Below are positions 44,449 through 51,468 of a stretch of DNA of 51,468 nucleotides, piece by piece. Source of the DNA: Comamonas sp. lk (GTDB lineage: Bacteria > Pseudomonadota > Gammaproteobacteria > Burkholderiales > Burkholderiaceae_C). The position numbers were made by a program, and so were the translations under genes. The notes beneath the pieces were generated by a model, which was not told where the DNA came from, did not search any database, and saw nothing but the letters and a program-made list of their open reading frames with translations. Numbering within the stretch: position 1 is the stretch's first letter; each line of letters starts with the position of its first letter. Where the stretch lies: positions 1-51,468 of the forward strand of contig CAMELV010000028.1 of assembly GCA_945925985.1 (NCBI GenBank), written 5' to 3'.

Positions 44449-45756
44449 ATGGACGTCTTGCTGATTGTTTTTCTGACCCTGCTCAATGGTGTGTTTGCCA
44501 TGTCCGAACTGGCCCTGGCGGCCAGCCGAAAGGCCCGGCTCAATGCCATGGCAGAGGCGGGCGACAAAGGCGCGCAAGCGGCGCTCACCTTGCTGGGCAA
44601 TCCCAACCAGTTTCTCTCCACCGTGCAGGTCGGTATCACCTCGATTGGTGTGCTCAACGGAATTGTCGGTGAGGCAGCGTTCAGTGACGGCGTGGCGGAC
44701 TGGCTGCGCCAACTGGGCGCCAGTGACAAGGCAGCGGCCATCTCGGCCACCGCCATCGTGGTCACGATGATCACCTTTGTGACCATCATTTTTGGCGAAT
44801 TGGTGCCCAAGCGCATCGGCCAGTTGTACCCGGAGCCGGTGGCTCGCTGGGTCTCGCGGCCCATGCTGTGGTTGGCCACGGCCGCCAAGCCCTTCGTGAG
44901 GTTGCTGTCTGGCACGACTGCCGGTGTGCTCAAGCTGCTGCGCATCGACACCAACGCTGCACGCGCCGTGACCGAAGAAGAAATCACCGCCAGCCTGGAG
45001 GAGGGCGTGGATGCGGGGGTGATCGAACAGCATGAACACCAGATGGTGCAAAACGTCTTCCAGCTTGACGAGCGCCCGCTGACCTCTCTGATGGTGCCGC
45101 GCACCGACGTGGAGTGGTTGGACGCCGCACTGACGGTGGCGCAGGGCTTGCAGCGCGCCGGTACTGGCGGTAGCAATGGCGCTCATTCCTGGTACCCGGT
45201 TTGTCGCGGTTCGCTGGACGATGTGGTGGGCGTGATCAGTGTGGCGCGGCTGCTGGAGCTTGGCGTTGACACGCCAGGCAGCATTGAGCCGCATGCCACG
45301 CCAGCCTCTTTTGTCCCTGAAACCTTGAGCGGCATGGAACTGCTGGAGCAGTTTCGCGCCCGCGCTGGGCGCTTTGTGTTCGTGGTCGACGAATACGGCG
45401 TGGTGCAAGGCCTGCTGACACCGCGCGACCTGCTCGAAGCCATCACCGGCGAGCTGCAACCGGGTGCTCAGATTGATGCCTGGGCCACCCGGCGCGAGGA
45501 CGGCAGTTGGCTGCTGGACGGTTTGATGCCCGTGGGTGAACTCAAGGTGCGTCTGGATCTGGACGAGCTACCCCAGGAAGACCGTGGCCGCTACAACACG
45601 GTGGCCGGCCTGTTGATGTCGGTGTCCGGCCACTTGCCGGCGGTGGCTGAGCGCATCGAATGCGTCGGTTGGTGCTTTGAGGTGATGGACCTGGATGGCA
45701 AGCGCATTGACAAGGTGCTGGCCACGCCTCTACGGCCGCCAGTGGGCAGCGCCTAA
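44449..45756 (+). CDS. CNNM/CorC-type membrane protein with CBS domains
   Basis: The 435-residue protein has an N-terminal CNNM (DUF21) membrane domain with about four helices (MDVLLIVFLTLLNGVFAMSE, FGELVPKRIGQLYPE), two CBS domains in the middle (MVPRTDVEWLD, GRFVFVVDEYGVVQGLLTPRD) and a C-terminal CorC/HlyC domain (DGLMPVGELKVRLDL, YNTVAGLLMSVSGHLP). Members are linked to magnesium or cobalt transport and are often mis-named hemolysins. It is divergent from apaH with 24 bases between starts, and its stop overlaps that of the convergent YdcF gene. Confidence 0.92.
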   Translation: MDVLLIVFLTLLNGVFAMSELALAASRKARLNAMAEAGDKGAQAALTLLGNPNQFLSTVQVGITSIGVLNGIVGEAAFSDGVADWLRQLGASDKAAAISATAIVVTMITFVTIIFGELVPKRIGQLYPEPVARWVSRPMLWLATAAKPFVRLLSGTTAGVLKLLRIDTNAARAVTEEEITASLEEGVDAGVIEQHEHQMVQNVFQLDERPLTSLMVPRTDVEWLDAALTVAQGLQRAGTGGSNGAHSWYPVCRGSLDDVVGVISVARLLELGVDTPGSIEPHATPASFVPETLSGMELLEQFRARAGRFVFVVDEYGVVQGLLTPRDLLEAITGELQPGAQIDAWATRREDGSWLLDGLMPVGELKVRLDLDELPQEDRGRYNTVAGLLMSVSGHLPAVAERIECVGWCFEVMDLDGKRIDKVLATPLRPPVGSA

Positions 45757-46523
45757 GCTCTTCCTGCCAGCCGGTAGGTCAGCAGACCCACCAGCTCATG
45801 CAGCACCAGGTGCCATTTTTCTGCGCCTTGAACCATCGAGTACTCGGTCCACGGTGTCGTGTTGCCACTGCGATAGTCCGCCGGGTAAGGCGTGACGTTC
45901 CAGCCCGCTTTCTGAAAGCTGGCCATGGCACGCGGCATGTGCCAGGCAGAGGTCAGCAGGAGCCAAGGTTTCTGCATGTCCACGCCGGTCAGGCGGGCGC
46001 TAAAGACCGCATTTTCGTAAGTGGTGCGAGAGGCAGATTCCATCAGCAGTCGCTCTGGCGCCACGCCCATTTGCGTATAAAACTGGGCGGCGCGATCTGC
46101 CTCTGTCATCTTGCCGGGGATCAGCCCACCATCGCCACCGGTAAACAGCAGCCGCAGGCCAGGTGCCTGTTGAAGCAAGGGCAGTGCAGCGGTCATGCGT
46201 TCAGCGGCCTCGTTCAGCGCCGGCTGGCGGTGGCCTTGCCAGACATAGGCTGGGTCCAACGCACCGCCCAGCACAATCACGCCGGAATAGCCGCCGAGGG
46301 GCGCATTGGCTGCCAGCTCCGGATGTCGTGATTCCAACTGGCGAATCAGAGCATCTGGCAGAGGCTCCCAACCCTGCAGCAGCAGCACCAGCAAAGCAGC
46401 CCAGCCAAACCGCAGGCCCCATCGGCGCTTCAAATGGGTGCCTAACAGCGCCGCCAGCATCAGCAGGGCGACCCAGGCCAGCGGTTGCGTGGCAAAAACA
46501 AGCAGTTTGGCGGCGATAAACAA
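45753..46523 (-). CDS. YdcF-like (DUF218) membrane-anchored protein
   Basis: The 256-residue protein has two N-terminal hydrophobic segments (LLVFATQPLAWVALLMLAAL and FGWAALLVLLL), then a DUF218 domain with GVIVLGGALDP, LLFTGGDGG, ESASRTTYENA and LLLTSAWHMPRAMASFQKAG. Members such as ElyC/YdcF act in envelope metabolism, and the exact reaction is unclear. The apparent start is TTG at 46523; no in-frame ATG gives the same N-terminus. The region just upstream is low-complexity, so the promoter is not obvious. Confidence 0.85.
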   Translation of the reverse strand: MFIAAKLLVFATQPLAWVALLMLAALLGTHLKRRWGLRFGWAALLVLLLQGWEPLPDALIRQLESRHPELAANAPLGGYSGVIVLGGALDPAYVWQGHRQPALNEAAERMTAALPLLQQAPGLRLLFTGGDGGLIPGKMTEADRAAQFYTQMGVAPERLLMESASRTTYENAVFSARLTGVDMQKPWLLLTSAWHMPRAMASFQKAGWNVTPYPADYRSGNTTPWTEYSMVQGAEKWHLVLHELVGLLTYRLAGRA

Positions 46524-46545
46524 AGTGCTGGCACTATAGCCGGGG

Positions 46546-46621
46546 CTGTGGGTGCCGCAGCGGGTGCCACAGCGGGTGTTGTGACGGGTAAAGTCGTGGG
46601 TGAAGTGGTGGGTGAAGTGGC
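46546..46621. repeat. Low-complexity GGGTG-rich tract with 12-bp tandem repeat
   Basis: GGGTGAAGTGGT at 46598-46609 is followed directly by GGGTGAAGTGGC at 46610-46621. The preceding 50 bases repeat CGGGTG-like units. On the plus strand the tract reads as a Gly/Ala/Val-rich peptide that ends at a TAG about 12 bases on. It lies between the divergent YdcF and fhs genes. It may be the remnant of a small protein or simple sequence. Confidence 0.5.
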
Positions 46622-46717
46622 GCTGTCAGGATAGACAATGACGCATTGGCGATTGTGGTCTGTGGCCGCGCTCACCAGAATATTCAATTGGGCCTCAAAT
46701 GGCCGCGGAAAAAATAC

Positions 46718-46723
46718 AAGGAG
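46718..46723 (+). promoter_or_regulatory. Ribosome binding site that decides the fhs start
   Basis: AAGGAG sits five bases before the GTG at 46729. The upstream in-frame ATG at 46699 has no comparable sequence, so translation most likely starts at GTG. Confidence 0.7.
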
Positions 46724-46728
46724 ACGCC

Positions 46729-48405
46729 GTGATTGGTTCAGACATCGAAATCGCTCAGGCCGCAACCCTCAAGCCCATCATCCAAATGGCGCAAGACCGG
46801 CTCGGCATCCCGCCTGAAGCGCTGGAGCCCTATGGCCACTACAAGGCCAAGATCGACCTGCAATGGCTCAATAACAACCAGACGCCCAACGGCAAACTGG
46901 TGTTGGTGACCGCCATCAGCCCAACGCCGGCGGGTGAGGGCAAGACCACCACCACGGTGGGTCTTGGCGATGCACTCAACCGCATCGGCAAGCGCACCGT
47001 GATCGCTTTGCGCGAGCCCTCGCTCGGGCCCGTGTTTGGCATGAAGGGCGGCGCGGCAGGGGGTGGGTATGCCCAGGTGGTGCCCATGGAAGACATCAAC
47101 CTGCACTTTACCGGTGACTTCAACGCCATTGCGCTAGCGCACAACCTGCTGGCCGCGCTGATGGACAACCACATCCACCACGGCAACACGCTTGGGTTTG
47201 ACGCGCGGCGCATCGTCTGGCGCCGGGTGATGGACATGAACGACCGCGCCCTGCGGGCCACCGTGGTCTCTTTGGGTGGGCCCGGCAACGGCTTCCCGCG
47301 CGAAGACGGTTTTGACATCGTGGTCGCCTCCGAGGTCATGGCCATCTTCTGCCTGGCCACCTCGCGCCGCGACCTGAAACAGCGCCTGGGCAACATCATC
47401 GTGGGCTATACCCGCGAGCAAACCCCCATTCGCGCCAGTGACCTCAAAGCCCAGGGCGCCATGGCGGCGCTGCTCAAAGACGCGATCAAGCCCAACCTGG
47501 TACAGACGCTGGAGAACAACCCGGCCATCATCCACGGCGGCCCGTTTGCCAACATTGCCCACGGCTGCAACACCGTGACCGCCACCCAGGCTGCGCTCAA
47601 GCTGGGCGAGTACGTGGTCACTGAGGCCGGTTTTGGTGCTGACCTGGGCGCTGAAAAGTTCATCGACATCAAGTGCCGCAAGTCCGGCCTGCGCCCTGAT
47701 GTGGCGGTGGTGGTGGCGACGCTGCGTGCGCTCAAGCACCATGGCGGTGTGGATGCCAAAGACCTCAACACCCCCAACCTGGCTGCCCTGGAAAAAGGCA
47801 TGGCCAATCTTGAGCGGCACGTGGACAACATCCGCAACCGCTACGGCCTGCCCTGCGTGGTGTCGATCAACCATTTCACCTCGGACACCGAGCCCGAACT
47901 CGACCTGCTGCGCCAGAAAATGGACCAGCAGGGCGTGCCGGTGGTGGTGGCGCGCCACTGGTCGCAAGGCTCGGCCGGCGCCGAAGATCTGGCGCGCATG
48001 GTGGTCAGCCTGGCAGAGTCTGGCACCGCCAAAATGCGCTATGTCTATGAAGACACCGACACCCTGTGGGACAAGATGCAAGCTATCGCTACCCAGGTCT
48101 ACGGTGCAGCCGGCATCTCGGCCGACTCGGCGGTACGCGCCAAAATCGACAAGCTGCAGCAAGACGGCTATGGCCATTACCCGGTGTGCGTGGCCAAGAC
48201 CCAGTACTCGTTCTCCACCGACCCCAAGCTGCGCGCGGCTCCCTCCGGTCACACTGTCAACGTGCGCGAGGTCCGACTGGCGGCCGGCGCCGAGTTTGTG
48301 GTGATGATCTGCGGCGACATCATGACCATGCCCGGACTACCTAAGGAACCAGCCTCGATGCGCATCGACATCGACGATGACGGGAAGATTTCAGGCTTGT
48401 TCTGA
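46729..48405 (+). CDS. fhs: Formate-tetrahydrofolate ligase
   Basis: Fhs joins formate to tetrahydrofolate using ATP, giving 10-formyl-THF for purine and one-carbon metabolism. From GTG at 46729 it has 558 residues and starts [17 protein letters not shown], as expected for the family. Motifs include the P-loop [71 protein letters not shown] [16 protein letters not shown], and the C-terminal [15 protein letters not shown]. It may relate to the region's purine theme, but it is also a common housekeeping gene. Confidence 0.97.
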   Translation: MIGSDIEIAQAATLKPIIQMAQDRLGIPPEALEPYGHYKAKIDLQWLNNNQTPNGKLVLVTAISPTPAGEGKTTTTVGLGDALNRIGKRTVIALREPSLGPVFGMKGGAAGGGYAQVVPMEDINLHFTGDFNAIALAHNLLAALMDNHIHHGNTLGFDARRIVWRRVMDMNDRALRATVVSLGGPGNGFPREDGFDIVVASEVMAIFCLATSRRDLKQRLGNIIVGYTREQTPIRASDLKAQGAMAALLKDAIKPNLVQTLENNPAIIHGGPFANIAHGCNTVTATQAALKLGEYVVTEAGFGADLGAEKFIDIKCRKSGLRPDVAVVVATLRALKHHGGVDAKDLNTPNLAALEKGMANLERHVDNIRNRYGLPCVVSINHFTSDTEPELDLLRQKMDQQGVPVVVARHWSQGSAGAEDLARMVVSLAESGTAKMRYVYEDTDTLWDKMQAIATQVYGAAGISADSAVRAKIDKLQQDGYGHYPVCVAKTQYSFSTDPKLRAAPSGHTVNVREVRLAAGAEFVVMICGDIMTMPGLPKEPASMRIDIDDDGKISGLF

Positions 48406-48625
48406 GCCCGAACAGAGCATCAGCAAAGCCTCGCCGCCGCAGCCGCCTGCCCTAGAACGGCAGCGCCAAGTCGGCTTTGGCGACGATGACGAAGCGGCGG
48501 GCTGCTGGCAAATGACCCTGCCAGAAATTTGTCTTACCACTTAGTTCTGCTTCTTTCTTTAGAGGTTATAGTGCCGAGTTGATCGGGCGAGATGATTTTG
48601 TGAATCAAAGATCAAGGTAGATGCT

Positions 48626-51468
48626 ATGTCTACTTCGGGTAAAAAAGGTTTCAGCTCTAGCGCTAAGGCGTACTCGCTGCGCAAAACGGCGCAGCTCAAA
48701 AAGCGCAGCCAGACCGGTAAACCAGATGCATCCCTGCTCAGTCCGGCGGCATTGATGGCCCTTGGTTTGGCTGGTGTCGCGGTTGCTGCGGTGCCTGATA
48801 AACCACAGAGCGCACCGCCAATGCCGAAACGCGAGGCTGATTTGACGGGTGCGACTGGCTTGCCGGACCAAATAGCCGAAGATGCAGTGTCACCCTCGCA
48901 AACCCCGATTTCTGCCGAACTGCAAGTGCAACTCGGCGACCTGATTGAAAGCATGCAGGCCCAGGTGGCGCCTGTAGCTGCCGAACTCACAGCAGTTGGT
49001 GGAGAAGAAAACTTGTCGGCTGCGCCAGCGCCGGTTGCGATGGGTCAGCCCGACTTGTTCGCGCAACTTGGCGAGGGCTTGTTGGCTGTAAACGCGTTGG
49101 CAGAGCCCGTATTGCTGGCCCAGGCCACGGTGCCAGCGGCGGCGGTTCCCGCTGCAGCGACTGAAGCGACTGCAACAGTGGCGTCCAGCGCTGCAGTTGG
49201 CGGCGCGGCTACCCCGTCGGTGCTGCCCGTGTTGCTCATGATTGGTACGGTTGGTCTGGTTGCGACTGCTTCCGGCAACGCGGGCACCAGTCAACCCGCC
49301 ATTGCCAAAGACACCACGGCGCCGACCGCCCCGGTGATCAGCGCAGTGGCCACCGACAACATCGTGAATGCCACCGAAAAAGCCGCTGGTGTCACTGTTT
49401 CTGGCACGGCAGAGGCCGGTGCCAGCGTGGCTGTGACCTGGGGCTCCGCCGTGCAGACGGTCACAGCTGCCGGGGGGACTTGGAGCACGATTTTCAGCGC
49501 GGCAGAATTGCCCGCCGACGCCAGCACCACCACCATCAGCGCGATAGCCACCGATGCGGCGGGCAACGCCAGCAGTGCCGGCACCCGCACCGTCAGTATC
49601 GACACTATTGCACCGGTCATGAGTAGCATGGTGGCCAACGGAGTGGCAAAAACGATTACGCTGACCTTCAGTGAAACGGTTGACGCTGCTAACCTTCCCG
49701 ACAAAACCACTTTTGCAGTTTCTACTGGCGGTGTAGCGAATACCGTGGCAAGCATCTCTGCCACCGGAGCGGTGGTGACTCTGACGCTGACAAACGCCTT
49801 TGCAGATGGAACAAGGGTCGACCTCAGTTACACAGACCTAACCAGCGGCAACGATGCCAAAGCACTTCAGGATGCGGCAGGCAACGATGCGCTTGGCTTC
49901 TCGAACCTCCCTGTAGCGGACGGTTATGTTCGGGGCGCTTCGGTGTACGCCGACGCCAACAACAACGGCAAGGCCGATGCGGGTGAACTGATTGGCACGA
50001 CTGATGCAAGCGGCAATTTTTTCCTGCCGACTGGCACCAAGGGCAGCATCATTGCAGTGGGCGGCGTCAACACAGACACGGGTGTTGCAAACACCCTTGA
50101 GCTCAAGGCACCCGAGGGTTCCACCACGGTCAACCCCTTGACCACATTGGTGCAAGCCGTCGTGCAGGCCAGTGGCGGTGTGTCGACACCGGCGGTTGTA
50201 GCGACTGCCATGGCGACAGTAGCAACCAGCCTTGGCTTGGCTGGCACTGACCTGCTGAAATTCGACCCTATTTCCGCATTCAAAGATGCGGCTGCCAATC
50301 CTGTCACCCAAGCGGCTGCTGAGGCTGTGGCTGTTGCAGCCCAGAAGGCCGCGACCCAAGTGGCGACCATTGTGTCCCTTGCCGAAAAAGCAGCGCCTGG
50401 CGCTGGGGCTACTGTGGTTGCTAATTTGGCTACTGTGGTTAAGACTGCGGCCAGCACAGACACTAAAGCAGTTAATCTGTCGGCGTCGACCACCATCGAC
50501 AGCATGATTGGCACCACCTTGGATAGGGTGTTGACTGCGGAAAAAACGGCTGCGCGTGGCAGCATTGACGCGGCTGCAACAGCGATCAGTACAGCAACGA
50601 ACCTAACAGCTTTGTCGGTAGCCCAAGGTCAAGCCCTTGATAAAACTGCGCCGGCAGCCCCCACCAGCGTTGTGGTGGCATCGCTAAGTAATGACACCAC
50701 GCCCTCTGTTCGCGTGAACCTCGACACCATCAGCCTGCTCGGCAAAGCGGCAAACGTCGGGGATATTGTGACGATCAGTGAGGGCAGTGCGATAAAAGCC
50801 ACAGCTACATTGACGGCCGCCGATATTGCTGTTGGCTACAAAACCGTTGATGTCGCTAATGCTTCCGCATTGGCAGATGGCGATCACAGTTTGACCGCAT
50901 TGATTACCGACCGGGCAAATAATGTTGGCGCCGCATCAGTGGCCGTTGTTGTCAAGATCGACACCACAGCCCCCGCGGCGCCCGTCGTGAGCGCGGTGTC
51001 AACAGACAACTTAGTGAATGCGGTCGAGAAGGCTGCAGGCGTGGCGGTCAGCGGTACGGCTGAAGCCGGCGCCACCATTGCTGTAACCTGGGGCGCGACA
51101 GTTAAGACCGTCACCGCTACGACGGGTGGCACTTGGAGCACGAGTTTTAGCAGCGCAGAGGTGCCAGCAGACGCCAGCACCACCATCAGCGCAGTAGCCA
51201 CCGACACGGCAGGCAACGCTGGCGTAGCGGGCACACGCGCAGTCGCAGTGGATACCACGGCCCCCACGGTCTCCGGCTCATCCCCGGCAGACAACGGCTT
51301 GAGCCTGGGCCTGGCGTCCAACCTGGTGATGTCTTCGGCCCAGGCCTTGGCCAAGGGCACGGGCTCGCTGTCGCTGTACAAGAGCGGCGATGTCTTGGTT
51401 GAAGCGATTGACGTCAGTAGCAGCCGGGTGACCTTGTCTGACGACAAAAAATCAATCAGCATCGACCC
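48626..51468 (+). CDS. Giant Ig-repeat surface adhesin, N-terminal part (3' end outside window)
   Basis: From ATG at 48626 the frame is open to the last base, giving at least 947 residues; the protein is cut by the window end. There is no Sec signal. Residues 1-190 are basic, then acidic and Ala/Pro-rich; a hydrophobic segment (LPVLLMIGTVGLVATASG) lies at about 196-213. Two near-identical 99-residue Ig-like modules follow (GTAEAGA, AVTWG, ADASTT, ATD.AGN motifs) at residues 229-327 and 779-877. Between them is an intramolecular segment with a calcium-loop-like DANNNGKADAGE and a long helical Ala-rich stretch. This layout fits Bap/LapA-like adhesins exported by type I secretion, which would carry RTX repeats at the missing C-terminus. 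A weak hairpin (CGCCAA/TTGGCG at 48464-48482) lies in the 220-base gap before it. Confidence 0.8.
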   Translation, partial: MSTSGKKGFSSSAKAYSLRKTAQLKKRSQTGKPDASLLSPAALMALGLAGVAVAAVPDKPQSAPPMPKREADLTGATGLPDQIAEDAVSPSQTPISAELQVQLGDLIESMQAQVAPVAAELTAVGGEENLSAAPAPVAMGQPDLFAQLGEGLLAVNALAEPVLLAQATVPAAAVPAAATEATATVASSAAVGGAATPSVLPVLLMIGTVGLVATASGNAGTSQPAIAKDTTAPTAPVISAVATDNIVNATEKAAGVTVSGTAEAGASVAVTWGSAVQTVTAAGGTWSTIFSAAELPADASTTTISAIATDAAGNASSAGTRTVSIDTIAPVMSSMVANGVAKTITLTFSETVDAANLPDKTTFAVSTGGVANTVASISATGAVVTLTLTNAFADGTRVDLSYTDLTSGNDAKALQDAAGNDALGFSNLPVADGYVRGASVYADANNNGKADAGELIGTTDASGNFFLPTGTKGSIIAVGGVNTDTGVANTLELKAPEGSTTVNPLTTLVQAVVQASGGVSTPAVVATAMATVATSLGLAGTDLLKFDPISAFKDAAANPVTQAAAEAVAVAAQKAATQVATIVSLAEKAAPGAGATVVANLATVVKTAASTDTKAVNLSASTTIDSMIGTTLDRVLTAEKTAARGSIDAAATAISTATNLTALSVAQGQALDKTAPAAPTSVVVASLSNDTTPSVRVNLDTISLLGKAANVGDIVTISEGSAIKATATLTAADIAVGYKTVDVANASALADGDHSLTALITDRANNVGAASVAVVVKIDTTAPAAPVVSAVSTDNLVNAVEKAAGVAVSGTAEAGATIAVTWGATVKTVTATTGGTWSTSFSSAEVPADASTTISAVATDTAGNAGVAGTRAVAVDTTAPTVSGSSPADNGLSLGLASNLVMSSAQALAKGTGSLSLYKSGDVLVEAIDVSSSRVTLSDDKKSISID
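49310..49606 (+). repeat. Ig-like module, copy 1
   Basis: This 297-base, 99-codon module begins DTTAPTAPVISAV and ends TVSIDT. It is repeated with the same length at 50960-51256, and most residues are identical. Such units typically repeat many times in giant adhesins. Confidence 0.8.
50960..51256 (+). repeat. Ig-like module, copy 2
   Basis: This is the second copy of the 99-residue module, from DTTAPAAPVVSAV to AVAVDT. Two small length changes inside it cancel out. More copies are likely to lie beyond the window end. Confidence 0.8.

Noticed and set aside
43561..45459. A 632-codon minus-strand open frame covering apaH and the divergent CNNM gene.
   Set aside because: Only the first-translated 287 codons from 44424 match a family; the upstream part is the antisense of a clear CNNM/CorC gene.

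Overview
The window looks like chromosome of a betaproteobacterium of the order Burkholderiales, most likely family Comamonadaceae (Rhodoferax/Polaromonas-like). The reasons are a high-GC, tightly packed gene order, two Bug-family solute-binding proteins, a urease cluster beside urtABCDE, and RTX surface proteins of a type common in that family. The assignment is inferred from gene content only.

Layout. 1-2607: the C-terminal end of an RTX protein, a frameshifted partial copy of that end, and a serine recombinase with a res-like upstream site. 2699-2786: tRNA-Ser(UGA). 2800-7324 (minus): urease ureA-ureB-ureC-(GNAT remnant)-ureE-ureF-ureG. 7378-11887 (plus): an NCS1-transporter-fused hybrid histidine kinase and a LuxR-type response regulator. 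11938-13086: a VF530-like protein, SlyX and an orphan ABC ATPase. 13257-18884: the urea ABC transporter urtABCDE. 18940-25264 (minus): allantoinase puuE, an NMT1-type ABC transporter, ureD, and an atypical receiver-TPR protein. 25354-28800: 5-hydroxyisourate hydrolase, a Pro/Ala-rich lipoprotein, xdhC and the membrane urate hydroxylase puuD. 28819-37119: Bug proteins, an iron-sulfur flavin reductase, an epimerase, a methyltransferase, a gamma-glutamyltransferase-fold hydrolase, a polysaccharide deacetylase-fold hydrolase and an SDR. 37147-41230: GST, Rieske oxygenase, adenine deaminase, guanine deaminase. 41328-48405: dcd, rhlE, apaH, a CNNM/CorC protein, a YdcF protein and fhs. 48626-51468: the N-terminal part of a giant Ig-repeat adhesin that runs off the end.

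Together, 2.8-41 kb reads as a purine-to-ammonia region. Adenine and guanine deamination feed xanthine dehydrogenase (only xdhC is present here), then PuuD, HiuH and PuuE act, and urea is imported by Urt and hydrolysed by urease. ureD lies about 14 kb from ureABC, behind the PuuE-linked transporter. The transporter-kinase and its regulator sit between urease and Urt and are the obvious candidate sensors for this region.

The most unusual features are the NCS1-kinase fusion with a Cys-rich insert, a roughly 55-60-bp palindrome-headed repeat with two copies inside genes in the same reading frame, a receiver domain with Glu at the phosphorylation site, and a GST-Rieske pair in a purine context. 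No gene-free stretch exceeds about 250 bases.
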